Notes: generated by a model from the sequence alone, not told the origin. A stretch of 64,000 nucleotides of DNA from Mycolicibacterium frederiksbergense (GCF_012223425.1 NZ_CP038798.1:186001-250000), one strand, 5' to 3'. Shown: positions 44,339 to 53,879, numbered from the stretch's first letter. A program made the numbers and translations.

Positions 44339-45463
44339 TTGGCCGAGCGTGTACTCGCTGCGGTGCGAACAGCTCCGAACACCACCGAACTGAGGGAGCT
44401 GCCCTTCCCGGAGTTGTCGGACGACGCTGCGTTGCTGAAAGTCGAGGTGGCCGGGATCTGTGGCACGGACGTAAAGATGTACTCCAAGCCGCCGTTCGAT
44501 GCCCCTGTCATCATGGGACACGAGAACGTCGGCACCATCGCGTTGGCGGGGAACAAGTTCACCCGGTTGCACGGCGTGGGGGTGGGTGAGCGCATCTTCG
44601 TCGAGCACTACGTCGGCTGCTACCAGTGTGAGTGGTGCCGGATCGGTGAGTATCGGCACTGCGAGGCCACCGACTGGCGGTCCAACGCCGACGCACGGCG
44701 GTACGGATACACCTCTGCCGAGAATCCCGGCACGCTCTGGGGCGGGTTCTCCGAATACATGTACCTGCCGTGGAACGCCGTGGTGCACAAGGTGCCCGAT
44801 ACAGTCTCCGCCGAACTGGCGGGTCTTGTCACGCCGTTGTCGAATGGGATCGAGTGGGCGCTAATCGCCGCGGGCGTCGGCTATGCCGACACCGTGCTGA
44901 TCCAAGGGCCGGGTCAACAGGGGCTGTCCCAGGTCGTGGCGTGTAAGCAGGCCGGCGCGTCTCAGATCGTCGTCACCGGGACGTCCCGCGACAAGGCCCG
45001 ACTGGACCTGGCGCTCACCCTCGGCGCGGATGACGTCATCACCGTGGACACCGAGGATCCGCGTGAGCGGGTCATGGACCTCACCAACGGCCGCGGCTTC
45101 GACTTCGTGCTCGACTGTACCTCCCGTGCCGGTGTCGGACCGGTGCTGTTCGGCATCGACGTCCTCAAACGCCGCGAAGGCACATTATTGATTCAGGGTG
45201 AACTCGCAGCGTTCCCGGACTTCCCGATCAAGAAGCTGACCGAGAAGGCCATCACGATCAAGAGCGCGCGGGGGCACAGTTACCGGGCGTGTGAACTGGC
45301 ATTGGCGCAGCTGGCATCGCGCCGCTTCCCGTTGGAACGGCTGTCCACCCACAAGTTCGGGCTGGATCAGGTCGATAGAGCGATCCGCGCACTCGCCGGG
45401 GACACCGAGGACTCCGACGTCATCCATATCTCGTTGATGCCCTGGCTGGGAAAGGAATCCTGA
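44339..45463 (+). CDS. Zinc-dependent alcohol dehydrogenase (MDR family)
   Basis: A 374-residue medium-chain dehydrogenase. The catalytic zinc site is visible in [12 protein letters not shown] (Cys) and MGHENVG (His, Glu). The structural zinc site is [15 protein letters not shown] (four Cys), and the NAD loop is [20 protein letters not shown]. The likely start is TTG after GAAAGGTGCATT; there is no in-frame ATG near. It begins a rightward operon of six genes that ends with the aldehyde dehydrogenase. It should oxidise a pathway alcohol, perhaps a benzylic alcohol made by the P450, with the aldehyde dehydrogenase completing the step to acid. Confidence 0.9.
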   Translation: MAERVLAAVRTAPNTTELRELPFPELSDDAALLKVEVAGICGTDVKMYSKPPFDAPVIMGHENVGTIALAGNKFTRLHGVGVGERIFVEHYVGCYQCEWCRIGEYRHCEATDWRSNADARRYGYTSAENPGTLWGGFSEYMYLPWNAVVHKVPDTVSAELAGLVTPLSNGIEWALIAAGVGYADTVLIQGPGQQGLSQVVACKQAGASQIVVTGTSRDKARLDLALTLGADDVITVDTEDPRERVMDLTNGRGFDFVLDCTSRAGVGPVLFGIDVLKRREGTLLIQGELAAFPDFPIKKLTEKAITIKSARGHSYRACELALAQLASRRFPLERLSTHKFGLDQVDRAIRALAGDTEDSDVIHISLMPWLGKES

Positions 45464-45465
45464 CC

Positions 45466-46158
45466 GTGTCCGTCGTCGTACGCAATCCTCCCCGCACGCA
45501 CTTGGCGGTGTGCGAGGAGCTGGCCAAGTTTGGTGTCGCCACCATTCACGAGGCACAGGGACGCACCGGGTTGCTAGCCGCGTACATGACGCCGATCTAC
45601 ATCGGCGCGAGGGTCTGCGGTTCTGCGGTGACGGTCAGCGTGCCGCCGGACGACAACTGGATGATCCACGTGGCCGTGGAGCAGTGCCAGGCAGGTGACG
45701 TTCTAGTGGTGGCCCCCGAATCACCCTCGGAGTACGGGTATTTCGGTGAACTACTGGCAACCGCCCTGGCGGCGCGCGGTGTCGGTGGCCTGGTCATCGA
45801 CGCCGGCTGCCGCGACGTGACCGAGTTGGCTGCGATGAAGTTTCCGGTGTGGTCGAAATGCGTCTCGGCGCAGGGCACGGTCAAGAAGCGGCTCGGTTCG
45901 GTCAATGTCGGGGTGACCTGTGCCGGCGCCTGGATCGAGCCCGGGGACGTTGTGATCGGCGACGACGACGGTGTCGTGGTCGTCCCGCGCACCGAGGCAG
46001 CCGCTGTCGCAACCGCGTCGAAGGTGCGCGAGGCCAAGGAGGCCCGCAATAGGGAGCGCTACCAACGCGGCGAACTCAGCCTGGACGTCAACGATATGCG
46101 CGCCGATCTCGCGAAGGCGGGACTGCACTATGTCGACCATGAGGATGCTCCGCGATGA
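45466..46158 (+). CDS. LigK-like 4-carboxy-4-hydroxy-2-oxoadipate aldolase (RraA family)
   Basis: A 230-residue RraA-superfamily aldolase. [40 protein letters not shown] and [19 protein letters not shown] (with the Arg-Asp pair that binds substrate and metal) match 4-hydroxy-4-methyl-2-oxoglutarate/CHA aldolases. These enzymes cleave 4-carboxy-4-hydroxy-2-oxoadipate to pyruvate and oxaloacetate in the protocatechuate 4,5-cleavage and gallate pathways. It starts 3 bases after the alcohol dehydrogenase stop and overlaps the LigJ-like gene by 4 bases, so the two enzymes are made together. Confidence 0.87.
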   Translation: MSVVVRNPPRTHLAVCEELAKFGVATIHEAQGRTGLLAAYMTPIYIGARVCGSAVTVSVPPDDNWMIHVAVEQCQAGDVLVVAPESPSEYGYFGELLATALAARGVGGLVIDAGCRDVTELAAMKFPVWSKCVSAQGTVKKRLGSVNVGVTCAGAWIEPGDVVIGDDDGVVVVPRTEAAAVATASKVREAKEARNRERYQRGELSLDVNDMRADLAKAGLHYVDHEDAPR

Positions 46159-47210
46159 TTATCGACATCCACGGTCACTACACGACGGCGCCGCCGGCAC
46201 TCCAGGTGTTCCGTGAGCACCAACTCGCGGCTCTCGACGATCCGACAGCACCCGCGCCCGGCGCGCCCAGCGTCAGTGACGAGGCACTCAGGGATAGTGT
46301 GGAACACAATCAGCTGCGGGTGCTGCGCGAGCGGGGCGGTGATCTGATGCTGTTCTCCCCGAAGGCTTCTGGGATGGAGCACCATGTCGCAGACCAGGCC
46401 ACCGCGATCGCGTGGGCGCGCGCGTCGAACGACCTGGTGCACCGTGTCACCGAGCTGTTCCCCGATGCCTTCGCGGCGGTTGCTCAGCTACCCCAGACCC
46501 CGGGTGGGGATCTGGGGCCGGTGATCGATGAACTGCGTCGCTGCGTGGACGAACTCGGCTTCGTGGGCTGCAACGTGAACCCGGATCCTGCAGCCGGCTA
46601 CTGGACCACACCTCCAATGTCCGACGAGTACTGGTTCCCGCTCTACGAGGCCATGGTCGAACTCGAGGTTCCGGCGATGGTGCATGTCTCCACGTCCTGC
46701 AACCCCAACTTCCACACGCTCGGTGCGCACTATCTCAATGCCGACACCAGCGTCTTCATGCAGTTCTTGCAGTCCGACCTGTTCCAGCGTTACCCGACGC
46801 TCACATTCGTGATCCCCCACGGTGGCGGCGCCGTGCCCTACCATTGGGGCCGCTATCGCGGTCTGGCTGCGCGCCTAGGCCGGCCCGACCCGTCTGAGCT
46901 GCTCCGCAACGTCTACTTCGACACCTGCGTCTACCACCAGGCTGGGATCGACCTGCTGTACCGGGTGATCGGGCCACAGAACCTGTTGTTCGCTTCCGAG
47001 ATGCTGGGTGCCGTTCGCGGCGCCGATCCGGATACGGGGATCGCCTGGGACGACACTCTTGTCTATATCGACGGGCTGGGCCTGGGTGCGGACGAGTACC
47101 GCGCGGTGGTGGAGCGCAACGCACGACGGGTGTATCCGCGGCTGGACCGACGGTTGGCGGCCGCCGAGGGAGAGGGGACCGCTTCCGTCGCAAATGAACG
47201 TCGCAAATGA
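46155..47210 (+). CDS. LigJ-like 4-oxalomesaconate hydratase (amidohydrolase family)
   Basis: A 351-residue amidohydrolase-superfamily protein: [13 protein letters not shown] (HxH metal site), [60 protein letters not shown] and [12 protein letters not shown]. This pattern is that of LigJ, which hydrates 4-oxalomesaconate to the substrate of the LigK aldolase; the LigK-like gene precedes it with a 4-base overlap. So the lower part of a 4,5-cleavage pathway is encoded as a pair. A related gamma-resorcylate-type decarboxylase is a less likely reading. Confidence 0.85.
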   Translation: MIIDIHGHYTTAPPALQVFREHQLAALDDPTAPAPGAPSVSDEALRDSVEHNQLRVLRERGGDLMLFSPKASGMEHHVADQATAIAWARASNDLVHRVTELFPDAFAAVAQLPQTPGGDLGPVIDELRRCVDELGFVGCNVNPDPAAGYWTTPPMSDEYWFPLYEAMVELEVPAMVHVSTSCNPNFHTLGAHYLNADTSVFMQFLQSDLFQRYPTLTFVIPHGGGAVPYHWGRYRGLAARLGRPDPSELLRNVYFDTCVYHQAGIDLLYRVIGPQNLLFASEMLGAVRGADPDTGIAWDDTLVYIDGLGLGADEYRAVVERNARRVYPRLDRRLAAAEGEGTASVANERRK

Positions 47211-47298
47211 TGCTCGCGCGGAATGACCTGACGGTGGCGGCTTTCTGCCCGCCATGGGTCGGCAGACATATGTTGAACAGACCGAAGGAGGTCTCCAG

Positions 47299-48513
47299 TT
47301 GGTGAGCACGATCCCCGAGTTCGATGTCGACATCTTCTCGGACGAGGTGTTGCATGACCCGTACCCGACCTACGCGCAGATGCGGGAGCTGGGACCGGTC
47401 ATCCGCCTGACAACCTACGGCGTTCTCGCCGTGACCCGGTATGCCGATGTGCGCACGGTGTTGATGGATCCCCAGCGTTTCATCTCCGGTAAGGGTGTGG
47501 GTTTCAACGATGAGTTCAACGAGGTCCGCAAGCACAGCGTCATCGCCTCCGATTCGCCGCGTCACGAGCAGCTCCGCGGTGTACTCCAGGACCGCCTAGG
47601 TCCTCGGTCGATCCGCAGTGTCGAGCACATCATTCGGCCGCGGGCGCAGGAACTCGTCGGCCAGATGATCGACAGCGGATCGTTCGATGCCGTGACCGAT
47701 TTCGGACAAGTCTTCCCCGTCGAGATTGTCGGCGAGTTGATCGGGCTACCCGTCGATGCCCGGGCGGAGCTGCTGCGCTGGGCTAATGGTGCATTCAATG
47801 CGTTCGGCCCCCCGGGTGAGCGGACATCGGCCGGCCTTGCGGATATCGCCGAGCAGTTCGAGTACATCCGTACGGTGGCCACCCGCGAGAAGCTCGCGCC
47901 CGGAAGCATGGGCGCCGCGGTCTACGAAGCCGCCGACGCGGGCATCATCCCCCCCGAGTACTGTCTGCATCTGCTGTCCGCCTATCTCACCGCGGGGATG
48001 GACACCACCGTGAACGCACTCGGCGCGATGGTGTGGCTGCTCGGCTCCAACCCTGACCAATGGCAGGAACTCCGCCAGCTGCCACACCGGGCGGGAGCGG
48101 TGGTCAACGAGGTACTGCGGATCGAATCACCGGCCCAGATGTTCTCCCGGATCGCGGCTGTCGACGTCGAGGTGGGCGGGGTCGAGATCGCCGCGGGTGA
48201 GCGGGTGGCCGTCATCTACGCCAGCGCCAACCGCGACGAACGCCAATACCCCAACCCGGACAGGTTCGACATCCATCGGAACTCGGCAGGGCACCTCGCC
48301 TTCGGCACCGGTGTGCACGCCTGTGCTGGACAGGTGCTGGCCAGGATCGAGCTACAGGCGGTGCTGGAATCGATGATCGAGGAGGTCGGGACCATCTCGG
48401 TCGGTGAACCGATCCGCAAGCTCAACAACGTGTTACGCGGATTCGCGAGTGTGCCCGCGGTGTTCACGCCTGCGCCGGTCGAGAGTCGGGTGCCCTCGGG
48501 AGAACCCGTGTGA
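47299..48513 (+). CDS. Cytochrome P450
   Basis: A 404-residue soluble bacterial P450. AYLTAGMDTTVNAL is the I-helix oxygen-activation motif (Asp-Thr), NEVLRIESP holds the ExxR of the K-helix, and FGTGVHACAGQVLAR is the heme-binding loop with the Cys ligand. The early segment GKGVGFNDEFNEVRKHSVIA resembles the CYP199-like class, which oxidises para-substituted benzoates with a 2Fe-2S ferredoxin. Such a ferredoxin and reductase are encoded upstream. The AAGGAGGT sequence places the start at TTG (or GTG one codon on) rather than at the upstream ATG. It overlaps the aldehyde dehydrogenase gene by 4 bases. Confidence 0.92.
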   Translation: MVSTIPEFDVDIFSDEVLHDPYPTYAQMRELGPVIRLTTYGVLAVTRYADVRTVLMDPQRFISGKGVGFNDEFNEVRKHSVIASDSPRHEQLRGVLQDRLGPRSIRSVEHIIRPRAQELVGQMIDSGSFDAVTDFGQVFPVEIVGELIGLPVDARAELLRWANGAFNAFGPPGERTSAGLADIAEQFEYIRTVATREKLAPGSMGAAVYEAADAGIIPPEYCLHLLSAYLTAGMDTTVNALGAMVWLLGSNPDQWQELRQLPHRAGAVVNEVLRIESPAQMFSRIAAVDVEVGGVEIAAGERVAVIYASANRDERQYPNPDRFDIHRNSAGHLAFGTGVHACAGQVLARIELQAVLESMIEEVGTISVGEPIRKLNNVLRGFASVPAVFTPAPVESRVPSGEPV

Positions 48514-49934
48514 TCGGCCAACGACACCGCCACCTCCACATCGATGGCAGGTGGCAACCAGCGGACTCGCAGGAAAAGCTCGACCTCATCGATCCCGCGA
48601 CCGAACAGTGGGTCGCCAGCGCACCCGACGGCAACGCCGCCGACGTCGCGACGGCAGCAGCTGCTGCGCGCCGAGCTTTGCCAGGCTGGTCTGAAGCACC
48701 GCCCGAAGATCGGGCCGATCTGATCGCGGCTCTCGCGGACGGGTTCGATGAGCGGCGTGAGGAGTTCGCACGACTCGTGACAGCGCAGAACGGTGCCGTC
48801 ATCAGCCGGTCGCGGCGTACCAACGGCACTCGGCCCGTGGCCCTGTACCGGCACCATTCCGAGGTCGCCAGAGCCTTCGAGCCGGAAATGGTCGACACCG
48901 CTGGCCGCGAGATCCTCCGACGTGAACCCATCGGCGTCGTGGGAATCATCATCCCGTGGAACGCGCCCCAGTCGTTGTTGGCGCACAAACTGGCCCCGGC
49001 GCTCGCCGCTGGTTGCACTGTCGTGGTGAAACCCGCGCAGGAAACGCCGCTCGATTCACTGCGGATCGCCGAACTGGCCGCCACCGTCGGCTTTCCGCCC
49101 GGAGTGATCAACGTCGTCACCGGCGGCCGTGCAACGGGGGCGGCCATCGTCGACGAGCCGGACATCGACATGGTCTCGTTCACCGGGTCGACCGGAGCGG
49201 GACGCGCAATAGCCTCGCGCGCCGGGCGTTTGCTCAAGCCCGTGGTCGCCGAACTCGGGGGAAAGTCGGCTGCGGTACTGCTCGACGATGCGGATCTCGA
49301 GCTCTTCTCGGAAAGGTTGATCGCGACCTGTCTGCCGAACACCGGTCAGGTCTGTTACTCGTGCACGCGTGTGGTTGCGCCCCGCGAGCGCTTTGACGAG
49401 GTGCTGGCGGTCGTAACATCGACACTAGCCGCCGCGAAGGTCGGGGATCCGTTGGATCCTGCAACCACATTCGGTCCACTGGTCAGCGCCGCGCAACGCG
49501 ATCGGGTCCAGGGTTACATCGAGTCCGCACACAGCGAAGGCGCTAAGGTCGTCCTCGGCGGTAAACGCCCGACCACCACCCCGGCGGGTTACTACGTCGA
49601 ACCGACGGTGATCATCGACGTGAACCACTCGATGCGGGTGTTCCGGGAAGAGATCTTCGGTCCGGTGTTGGTCGTGGTTCCCCACGATGGCGATGCCGAC
49701 GCCGTCCGTATCGCCAATGACTCCTCGTTCGGGTTGGGTGGGGCGGTCTTCGGTGTCGACGTCGAGAGGTCCACCGAGGTCGCACGGCGCATGCAGACCG
49801 GCCGCATATCGATCAACGGAGAGGCCCACAGTGTGTCTGCCCCGTCCCAGGGGTTCAAGGACAGCGGTATCGGCGGCTCGATCGACCTGCATTCGCATCT
49901 ACAGGTCAAGTCTATCGCAAGGTTTCCAAGCTGA
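48510..49934 (+). CDS. Aldehyde dehydrogenase
   Basis: A 474-residue NAD(P)-dependent aldehyde dehydrogenase starting at the GTG that overlaps the P450 stop. It has GVVGIIIPWNAPQSLLAHKL (cofactor entry), VVVKPAQETPLDSL, VSFTGSTGAGRAI, ELGGKSAAVLLDDADL (general-base Glu) and NTGQVCYSCTRV (catalytic Cys). The full family length is present. Last gene of the operon; it probably converts a benzaldehyde- or semialdehyde-type intermediate to the acid after the alcohol dehydrogenase step. Confidence 0.94.
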   Translation: MIGQRHRHLHIDGRWQPADSQEKLDLIDPATEQWVASAPDGNAADVATAAAAARRALPGWSEAPPEDRADLIAALADGFDERREEFARLVTAQNGAVISRSRRTNGTRPVALYRHHSEVARAFEPEMVDTAGREILRREPIGVVGIIIPWNAPQSLLAHKLAPALAAGCTVVVKPAQETPLDSLRIAELAATVGFPPGVINVVTGGRATGAAIVDEPDIDMVSFTGSTGAGRAIASRAGRLLKPVVAELGGKSAAVLLDDADLELFSERLIATCLPNTGQVCYSCTRVVAPRERFDEVLAVVTSTLAAAKVGDPLDPATTFGPLVSAAQRDRVQGYIESAHSEGAKVVLGGKRPTTTPAGYYVEPTVIIDVNHSMRVFREEIFGPVLVVVPHDGDADAVRIANDSSFGLGGAVFGVDVERSTEVARRMQTGRISINGEAHSVSAPSQGFKDSGIGGSIDLHSHLQVKSIARFPS

Positions 49935-50254
49935 CAGTTGCTGTTCAGCCGACGCACTAGAGTCAGACTTTACGCCATGCGCAAAGAGAACGTTTGTGGC
50001 GTCACGACCTCTGCCTGGTGTGAATCATCGCGTTCAAGACGACGACCCGTCATGGCGAACTCTTGGCAGATGGGCCGGATCCGAATTAGCATAAAGAATT
50101 GCGAGAGTAACCCACGTAACGACTGGCAATATTTCGGCGCCAGCGACCCGATCGAACGCCTTAAGGCAAGACTCGGAACAGGATTGGCCTACATGGGATG
50201 CTCGGCGGCCTCAGGACATAATCCGAAATAGCTCCGTTATTCCTCGACGCCTCG
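49935..50254. other. Right edge of the catabolic island, no gene
   Basis: About 300 bases after the aldehyde dehydrogenase with lower GC content than the operon. No convincing gene; a frame ending near 50231 has unnatural composition. At its end an 18-bp tandem duplication (50235-50252 and 50253-50270, unit CGTTATTCCTCGACGCCT) covers the stop of the next gene. Confidence 0.5.
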
Positions 50255-50656
50255 TTATTCCTCGACGCCTCCGGCCAGAACAGGACTGGACAATAGACGC
50301 CGCGCATTTTCGTTGAGGTTGGCGAATCCGTCGACTATTTCGGATGCGATGCGGAAGTGACCGTCGACTAATCGGATCTTCCAGGTGTGAAACGCTGTAC
50401 CAACGAACTCTTCACTATTGGCAGCCGGTGGCCTCCAACGGCGCATGAAGAAATCAAGCCTACTGGTAATTTCGAGATCGAGATCAGACAACATCGTCAG
50501 TGACAGCACTGCTTTCAGCTCGGTGCGTTGGTCGAAGAATTCAGCACGGACCGAAAGATACTCACGTAAGCCTTCGAATCCACGCCACATGTCGCCGCCA
50601 CGGAGTCCGATTACAACGTCTTCAGTAAGGATCTGTGACATCACGTCCTGGGCCAT
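50255..50656 (-). pseudogene. Truncated NTF2/SnoaL-like protein
   Basis: About 133 residues of a SnoaL/NTF2-like cone fold: TEDVVIGLRGGDMWRGFEGL, REYLSVRAEFFDQRTELKAV, DLEITSRLDFFMRRW and AFHTWKIRLVDGHFRIASEI. Small subunits of ring-hydroxylating dioxygenases and ketosteroid isomerase-like proteins share this fold. The first 20 or so residues, expected as a helix, are replaced by the end of an IS3-type element, so the gene is cut at its 5' end. It may have belonged to the catabolic cluster. Confidence 0.55.
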
Positions 50657-50696
50657 GGGAGGGCCTTGACCCCGGATGTTGGACACGGGATTTGGA

Positions 50697-50940
50697 TTAC
50701 GCAGCTTCTGGCAGCGTAGCTGATGTGTGGGTGTTTTCGTAGCTGGCCGGGCTGGAGTAGCGGCAGCGGGAGTGCCTCCGTTTCAGGTTGTAGCGGACCA
50801 GCCAGCGGAACACTTCGCGGCGGCAGGTAGCAGCGTCGGTCCACTGGCTGCAGTCCTGCAGGATCTCGCGTTGGTTGCGTCCAGCAGAGTGGTGTATGAG
50901 TCGGACCTGATCAGCGGTACCGGCGTGTCGTAGCCGACTG
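50697..50940 (-). pseudogene. IS3-family transposase fragment (C-terminus)
   Basis: Reading leftward, the frame ends with WTDAATCRREVFRWLVRYNL, then KRRHSRCRYSSPASYENTH and a normal stop, which is the end of an IS3-type OrfB integrase. The rest is cut off by the IS1081-like element. A terminal-repeat-like TGTTGGACACGGG lies just outside (about 50678-50690). The fragment beyond the other side of the IS1081-like element has the same direction. Confidence 0.75.
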
Positions 50941-50951
50941 ATTGAAGGTCA

Positions 50952-52268
50952 TCGCGTGATTCTTCGAGGGACCGTCCAAAGTCACTCGAGCAAAGGAATC
51001 GACGCGATGACCACTGCCCACAATATCGACCTGCCCGCTGTGCTGGCCGAACGACTCACCACCGCCCATCCCGATGTGCTGCGCGAGCTGCTGGCCACGT
51101 TCATCCACACCCTGATGGGCGCGGAAGCCGACGCCCTGTGCGGCGCTGGCTATGGCGAACGCAGTACCGAGCGCACCAACTCCCGCAACGGGTATCGGCA
51201 CCGCCGATTCGACACCCGTGCCGGCAGTCTGGATCTTGCGATCCCGAAGCTGCGCCAGGGATCGTATTTCCCGGACTGGCTGCTGGAACGCCGCAAACGT
51301 GCCGAGCGGGCCCTGACCACCGTGGTGGCCACCTGCTATCTGCTCGGGGTCTCGACGCGGCGGATGGACCGCCTGGTCGAGACGCTGGGGATCACCAGCT
51401 TGTCGAAGTCGCAGGTCTCGGTGATGGCCAAGGAACTCGACACCGCCGTCGAGGCGTTCCGGACTCGGCCCCTGGATGCCGGGCCGTACACGTTCGTCGC
51501 CGCCGACGCCCTGGTTCTCAAGGTCCGCGAGGGCGGGCGGGTGGTCAACGTGCACGCCCTGATCGCCGTCGGGGTCAACCATGAGGGCTATCGGGAGATC
51601 CTGGGCATCGACGTCACCACCGCCGAGGACGGAGCCGGCTGGCTGACGTTCTGGCGGTCACTGACCGCCCGCGGCCTGTCGGGGGTCAAACTGGTCACCA
51701 GCGACGCGCACGCCGGGCTGGTGGCCGCGATCGGCGCCACCCTGCCCGGCGCCACGTGGCAGCGCTGCCGAACGCACTACACGACCAACCTCATGGCCAT
51801 CACCCCGAAAGCGTCGTGGCCGTGGGTACGCACCCTGCTGCACTCGGTGTTCGACCAACCCGACACTGAATCCGTTGCCGCGCAATATGACCGGATCATC
51901 GACGCACTCGCCGACAAACTCCCGAAGGTCGCTGATCACTTGGAGGCCGCTCGGCCGGATCTGCTGGCGTTCACCGCGTTCCCCAAACAGATCTGGCGCC
52001 AGATCTGGTCGAACAACCCCCAGGAACGGCTCAACAAGGAGATCCGACGCCGCACCGACGTCGTGGGCATCTTCCCCGACCGCGACGCCCTGATCCGCCT
52101 GGTCGGCGCCGTGCTGGCCGAACAACACGACGAATGGGCCGAATCCCGCCGCTACCTCGGCCTAGACGTGCTGAGCAAATCACGCACCGTCAACGACGCC
52201 CCGACCGAACAGGAGGACACCCCCGCGGCACTGACCGCCTGAACCATCACCCACGAAGAATCACACGA
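50952..52268 (+). mobile_element. IS1081-like element of the IS256 family
   Basis: A 1317-bp element bounded by 15-bp inverted repeats TCGCGTGATTCTTCG (left) and TCGTGTGATTCTTCG (right, read inward), one mismatch. It carries one transposase. The flanking bases (TTGAAGGTCA and CGACGTCGT) do not form a target duplication, so a later rearrangement has changed at least one flank. Confidence 0.88.
51007..52242 (+). CDS. IS256-family transposase (IS1081-like)
   Basis: A 411-residue mutator-type DDE transposase from the ATG before TTAHNIDLPA. Close by eye to the IS1081 transposase of M. tuberculosis throughout: LMGAEADALCGAGYGERSTE, NGYRHRRFDTRAGSLDLAIP, LLGVSTRRMDRLVETLGI, and the conserved WQRCRTHYTTNLMAITPK. 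Acidic residues lie in FVAADALVLKV (first Asp), VTSDAHAGL (second Asp) and NNPQERLNKEIRRR (Glu). It looks intact. The reading frame runs on upstream into the left end of the element without a better start. Confidence 0.94.
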   Translation: MTTAHNIDLPAVLAERLTTAHPDVLRELLATFIHTLMGAEADALCGAGYGERSTERTNSRNGYRHRRFDTRAGSLDLAIPKLRQGSYFPDWLLERRKRAERALTTVVATCYLLGVSTRRMDRLVETLGITSLSKSQVSVMAKELDTAVEAFRTRPLDAGPYTFVAADALVLKVREGGRVVNVHALIAVGVNHEGYREILGIDVTTAEDGAGWLTFWRSLTARGLSGVKLVTSDAHAGLVAAIGATLPGATWQRCRTHYTTNLMAITPKASWPWVRTLLHSVFDQPDTESVAAQYDRIIDALADKLPKVADHLEAARPDLLAFTAFPKQIWRQIWSNNPQERLNKEIRRRTDVVGIFPDRDALIRLVGAVLAEQHDEWAESRRYLGLDVLSKSRTVNDAPTEQEDTPAALTA

Positions 52269-52433
52269 CGACGTCGTACACCACGTCCCTGGACTTGACC
52301 CTCGCGTTTAAGGCTGGCGTTGAACGATTCGGCGAGCGCGTTATCGGCACTTGACCCCACCCCACCCATCGACTGGACGACGCCCAGGTCTGCGCAGAGT
52401 GCCGCGAAAGCCTCTGAGGTGTACTGCCTGGGT
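52269..52433 (-). pseudogene. IS3-family transposase fragment (integrase core)
   Basis: Leftward frame with QYTSEAFAALCADLGVVQSM, GGVGSSADNALAESFNASLK and RE: the central part of an IS3-type integrase with the second Asp-region and the DNAxAESF glutamate. It is cut by the IS1081-like element on one side and the IS30-type end on the other. Together with the fragment left of the IS1081-like element it was probably one IS3 copy. Confidence 0.75.
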
Positions 52434-53490
52434 TCAACCGGTCCTTGCAACACCGGGTTATTGGAGGGAGCGTAGCTGCTCCTCGAACACCTCGGCAGGT
52501 GTTTTCCAGTCAAGGCTTTTGCGGGGTCGGTTGTTTAGCGCGAGAGCGACTGCTTCGAGGTCTTCCGCGGACCACCGTGAGAGGTCGGTGCCTTTCGGGA
52601 AGTACTGGCGCAGTAGCCCATTGGTGTTCTCGTTCGTCGGCCGTTGCCAGGGCGAGTGGGGGTCGGCGAAGAACACCTTCGTGCCCGTCGCGAGAGCGAA
52701 CTGGGCGTGGCCGGACAGTTCTTTGCCGCGGTCCCAGGTGAGTGTCTTGCGGAGCTGTTCGGGAAGCTTCGTCATTGACGCTATGAGTGCGTCGTTCATC
52801 GCGACGGCGCCGTAGCCGCCCAGCGCGGGACCGTTTTTGACGGGCGGTATCTCGCCATAGCCTTGCAGTCGCGGTAGGTGCACCAATAAGGTCGAGCGGC
52901 TCTTGCGTTCGACGATCGTGCCGATCGCTGACCGGCCCGTACCGATGATTAGATCGCCCTCCCAGTGCCCGGGGACGGCACGGTCGGCTGCCTGGGCGGG
53001 GCGCTGAGAGAACACGACGTCCGCGGTGACATGGCCTTGCGGGCGGTTCTGCGTACGAGCGCGTGGCTGGCGCAGTGCGCGGCCTGTTCGCAGGCAGGTG
53101 ACGAGCTCGCGTCTGAGCGCGCCACGGCCCTGGATGAACAGCGCCTGGTAGATCGCCTCGTGGCTGATGCGCATGGACTCATCATTGGGGAAGTCGACCT
53201 TGAGCCGGTGCGAGATCTGCTCTGGGCTCCACGCGGTCGCCCACCGCCGGTCCTGCCGATGCGGTTTGTTCAGCCCCTTCCACGCGGGCGGCTGCGGTCC
53301 GACGACGATGCTGCCGTCCGGGCCGCGACATATCGACATCCTTCCAGCAGGACACCGTCCCGCTATCTCAGGTGTCCACTGAAACTGGGGAACCTCCGTT
53401 GACTCCTCTGACGCCTTGTTGGACGCGTCTCCAGTCGAACTTGGTTCGTCGGCGGAGAACTCCACGTGATCTCTGCCTCTGCACTTCGCG
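52434..53490 (-). mobile_element. IS30-family element, one end defined
   Basis: One end is the sequence GGTGTTGCAAGGACCGGTT read leftward at about 52434-52456, which lies directly behind the transposase stop and interrupts an IS3 fragment. The other end is not clear; a good inverted copy of that sequence was not found near 53.4-53.6 kb, so the element may be truncated there. Confidence 0.55.
52458..53465 (-). CDS. IS30-family transposase, N-terminus abnormal
   Basis: A 335-residue frame. From about residue 80 it is a typical IS30 transposase: WSPEQISHRLKVDFPNDESM, RISHEAIYQALFIQGRGAL, PGHWEGDLIIGTGRSAIGTI (first Asp), RKTLTWDRGKELSGHAQFAL (second Asp), FFADPHSPWQRPTNENTNGL (Glu) and LNNRPRKSLDWKTPAEVFEE. 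The usual N-terminal helix-turn-helix region is absent or replaced by an unrelated Ser/Glu- and Gly/Pro-rich stretch, so it is probably a 5'-truncated and inactive copy. Confidence 0.85.
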   Translation of the reverse strand: MEFSADEPSSTGDASNKASEESTEVPQFQWTPEIAGRCPAGRMSICRGPDGSIVVGPQPPAWKGLNKPHRQDRRWATAWSPEQISHRLKVDFPNDESMRISHEAIYQALFIQGRGALRRELVTCLRTGRALRQPRARTQNRPQGHVTADVVFSQRPAQAADRAVPGHWEGDLIIGTGRSAIGTIVERKSRSTLLVHLPRLQGYGEIPPVKNGPALGGYGAVAMNDALIASMTKLPEQLRKTLTWDRGKELSGHAQFALATGTKVFFADPHSPWQRPTNENTNGLLRQYFPKGTDLSRWSAEDLEAVALALNNRPRKSLDWKTPAEVFEEQLRSLQ

Positions 53491-53549
53491 GATCAGGTCA
53501 CCGAAACCCGGATAGCAGCAACATTGCCCGAAATCGGTCTCGGGCCAGC

Positions 53550-53879
53550 CTAGTCGCTGAAGTTCAGGTCGTTGACGATCGGACGCAACGAGTTCCCGAA
53601 CGTCGATCCCGCGTAGCCGAACAACCATCGTTGGATCTGTAAGCGGACCGGCGGAGGAACGCACACCTGGCGATGCGCGAGAATGCTCAGGAGTTTGACC
53701 ATGGCCGCTTGTGTATCGCCGCTCCCGATGGCCACGTACACCGCTTGTCGCTCGGAGCGTGACAGGGACTTCGAAGCCAAGTCGGCCAGTTTCCAAGCCA
53801 ACGTAGCTCCATCAGTTGTGAGTCTCACCGCTTGGGACCCCCTCCACTCTGGCGTTCTCGGGCGGAATGGACTAACCAT
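53550..53879 (-). CDS. Conserved-looking hypothetical protein
   Basis: A 109-residue soluble helical protein of natural composition: ATLAWKLADLASKSLSRSER, QAVYVAIGSGDTQAAMVKLL, SILAHRQVCVPPPVRLQIQR, WLFGYAGSTFGNSLRPIV, NDLNFSD. I have no family name for it. The ATG is at the given start; an internal in-frame start is unlikely. It lies alone between the IS30 copy and the truncated MFS gene. Confidence 0.5.
   Translation of the reverse strand: MVSPFRPRTPEWRGSQAVRLTTDGATLAWKLADLASKSLSRSERQAVYVAIGSGDTQAAMVKLLSILAHRQVCVPPPVRLQIQRWLFGYAGSTFGNSLRPIVNDLNFSD

Noticed and set aside
49938..50231. Small gene of 97 codons after the aldehyde dehydrogenase
   Set aside because: No ribosome binding site, no family, Cys/Ser/Arg-rich beginning; cannot be supported over chance.
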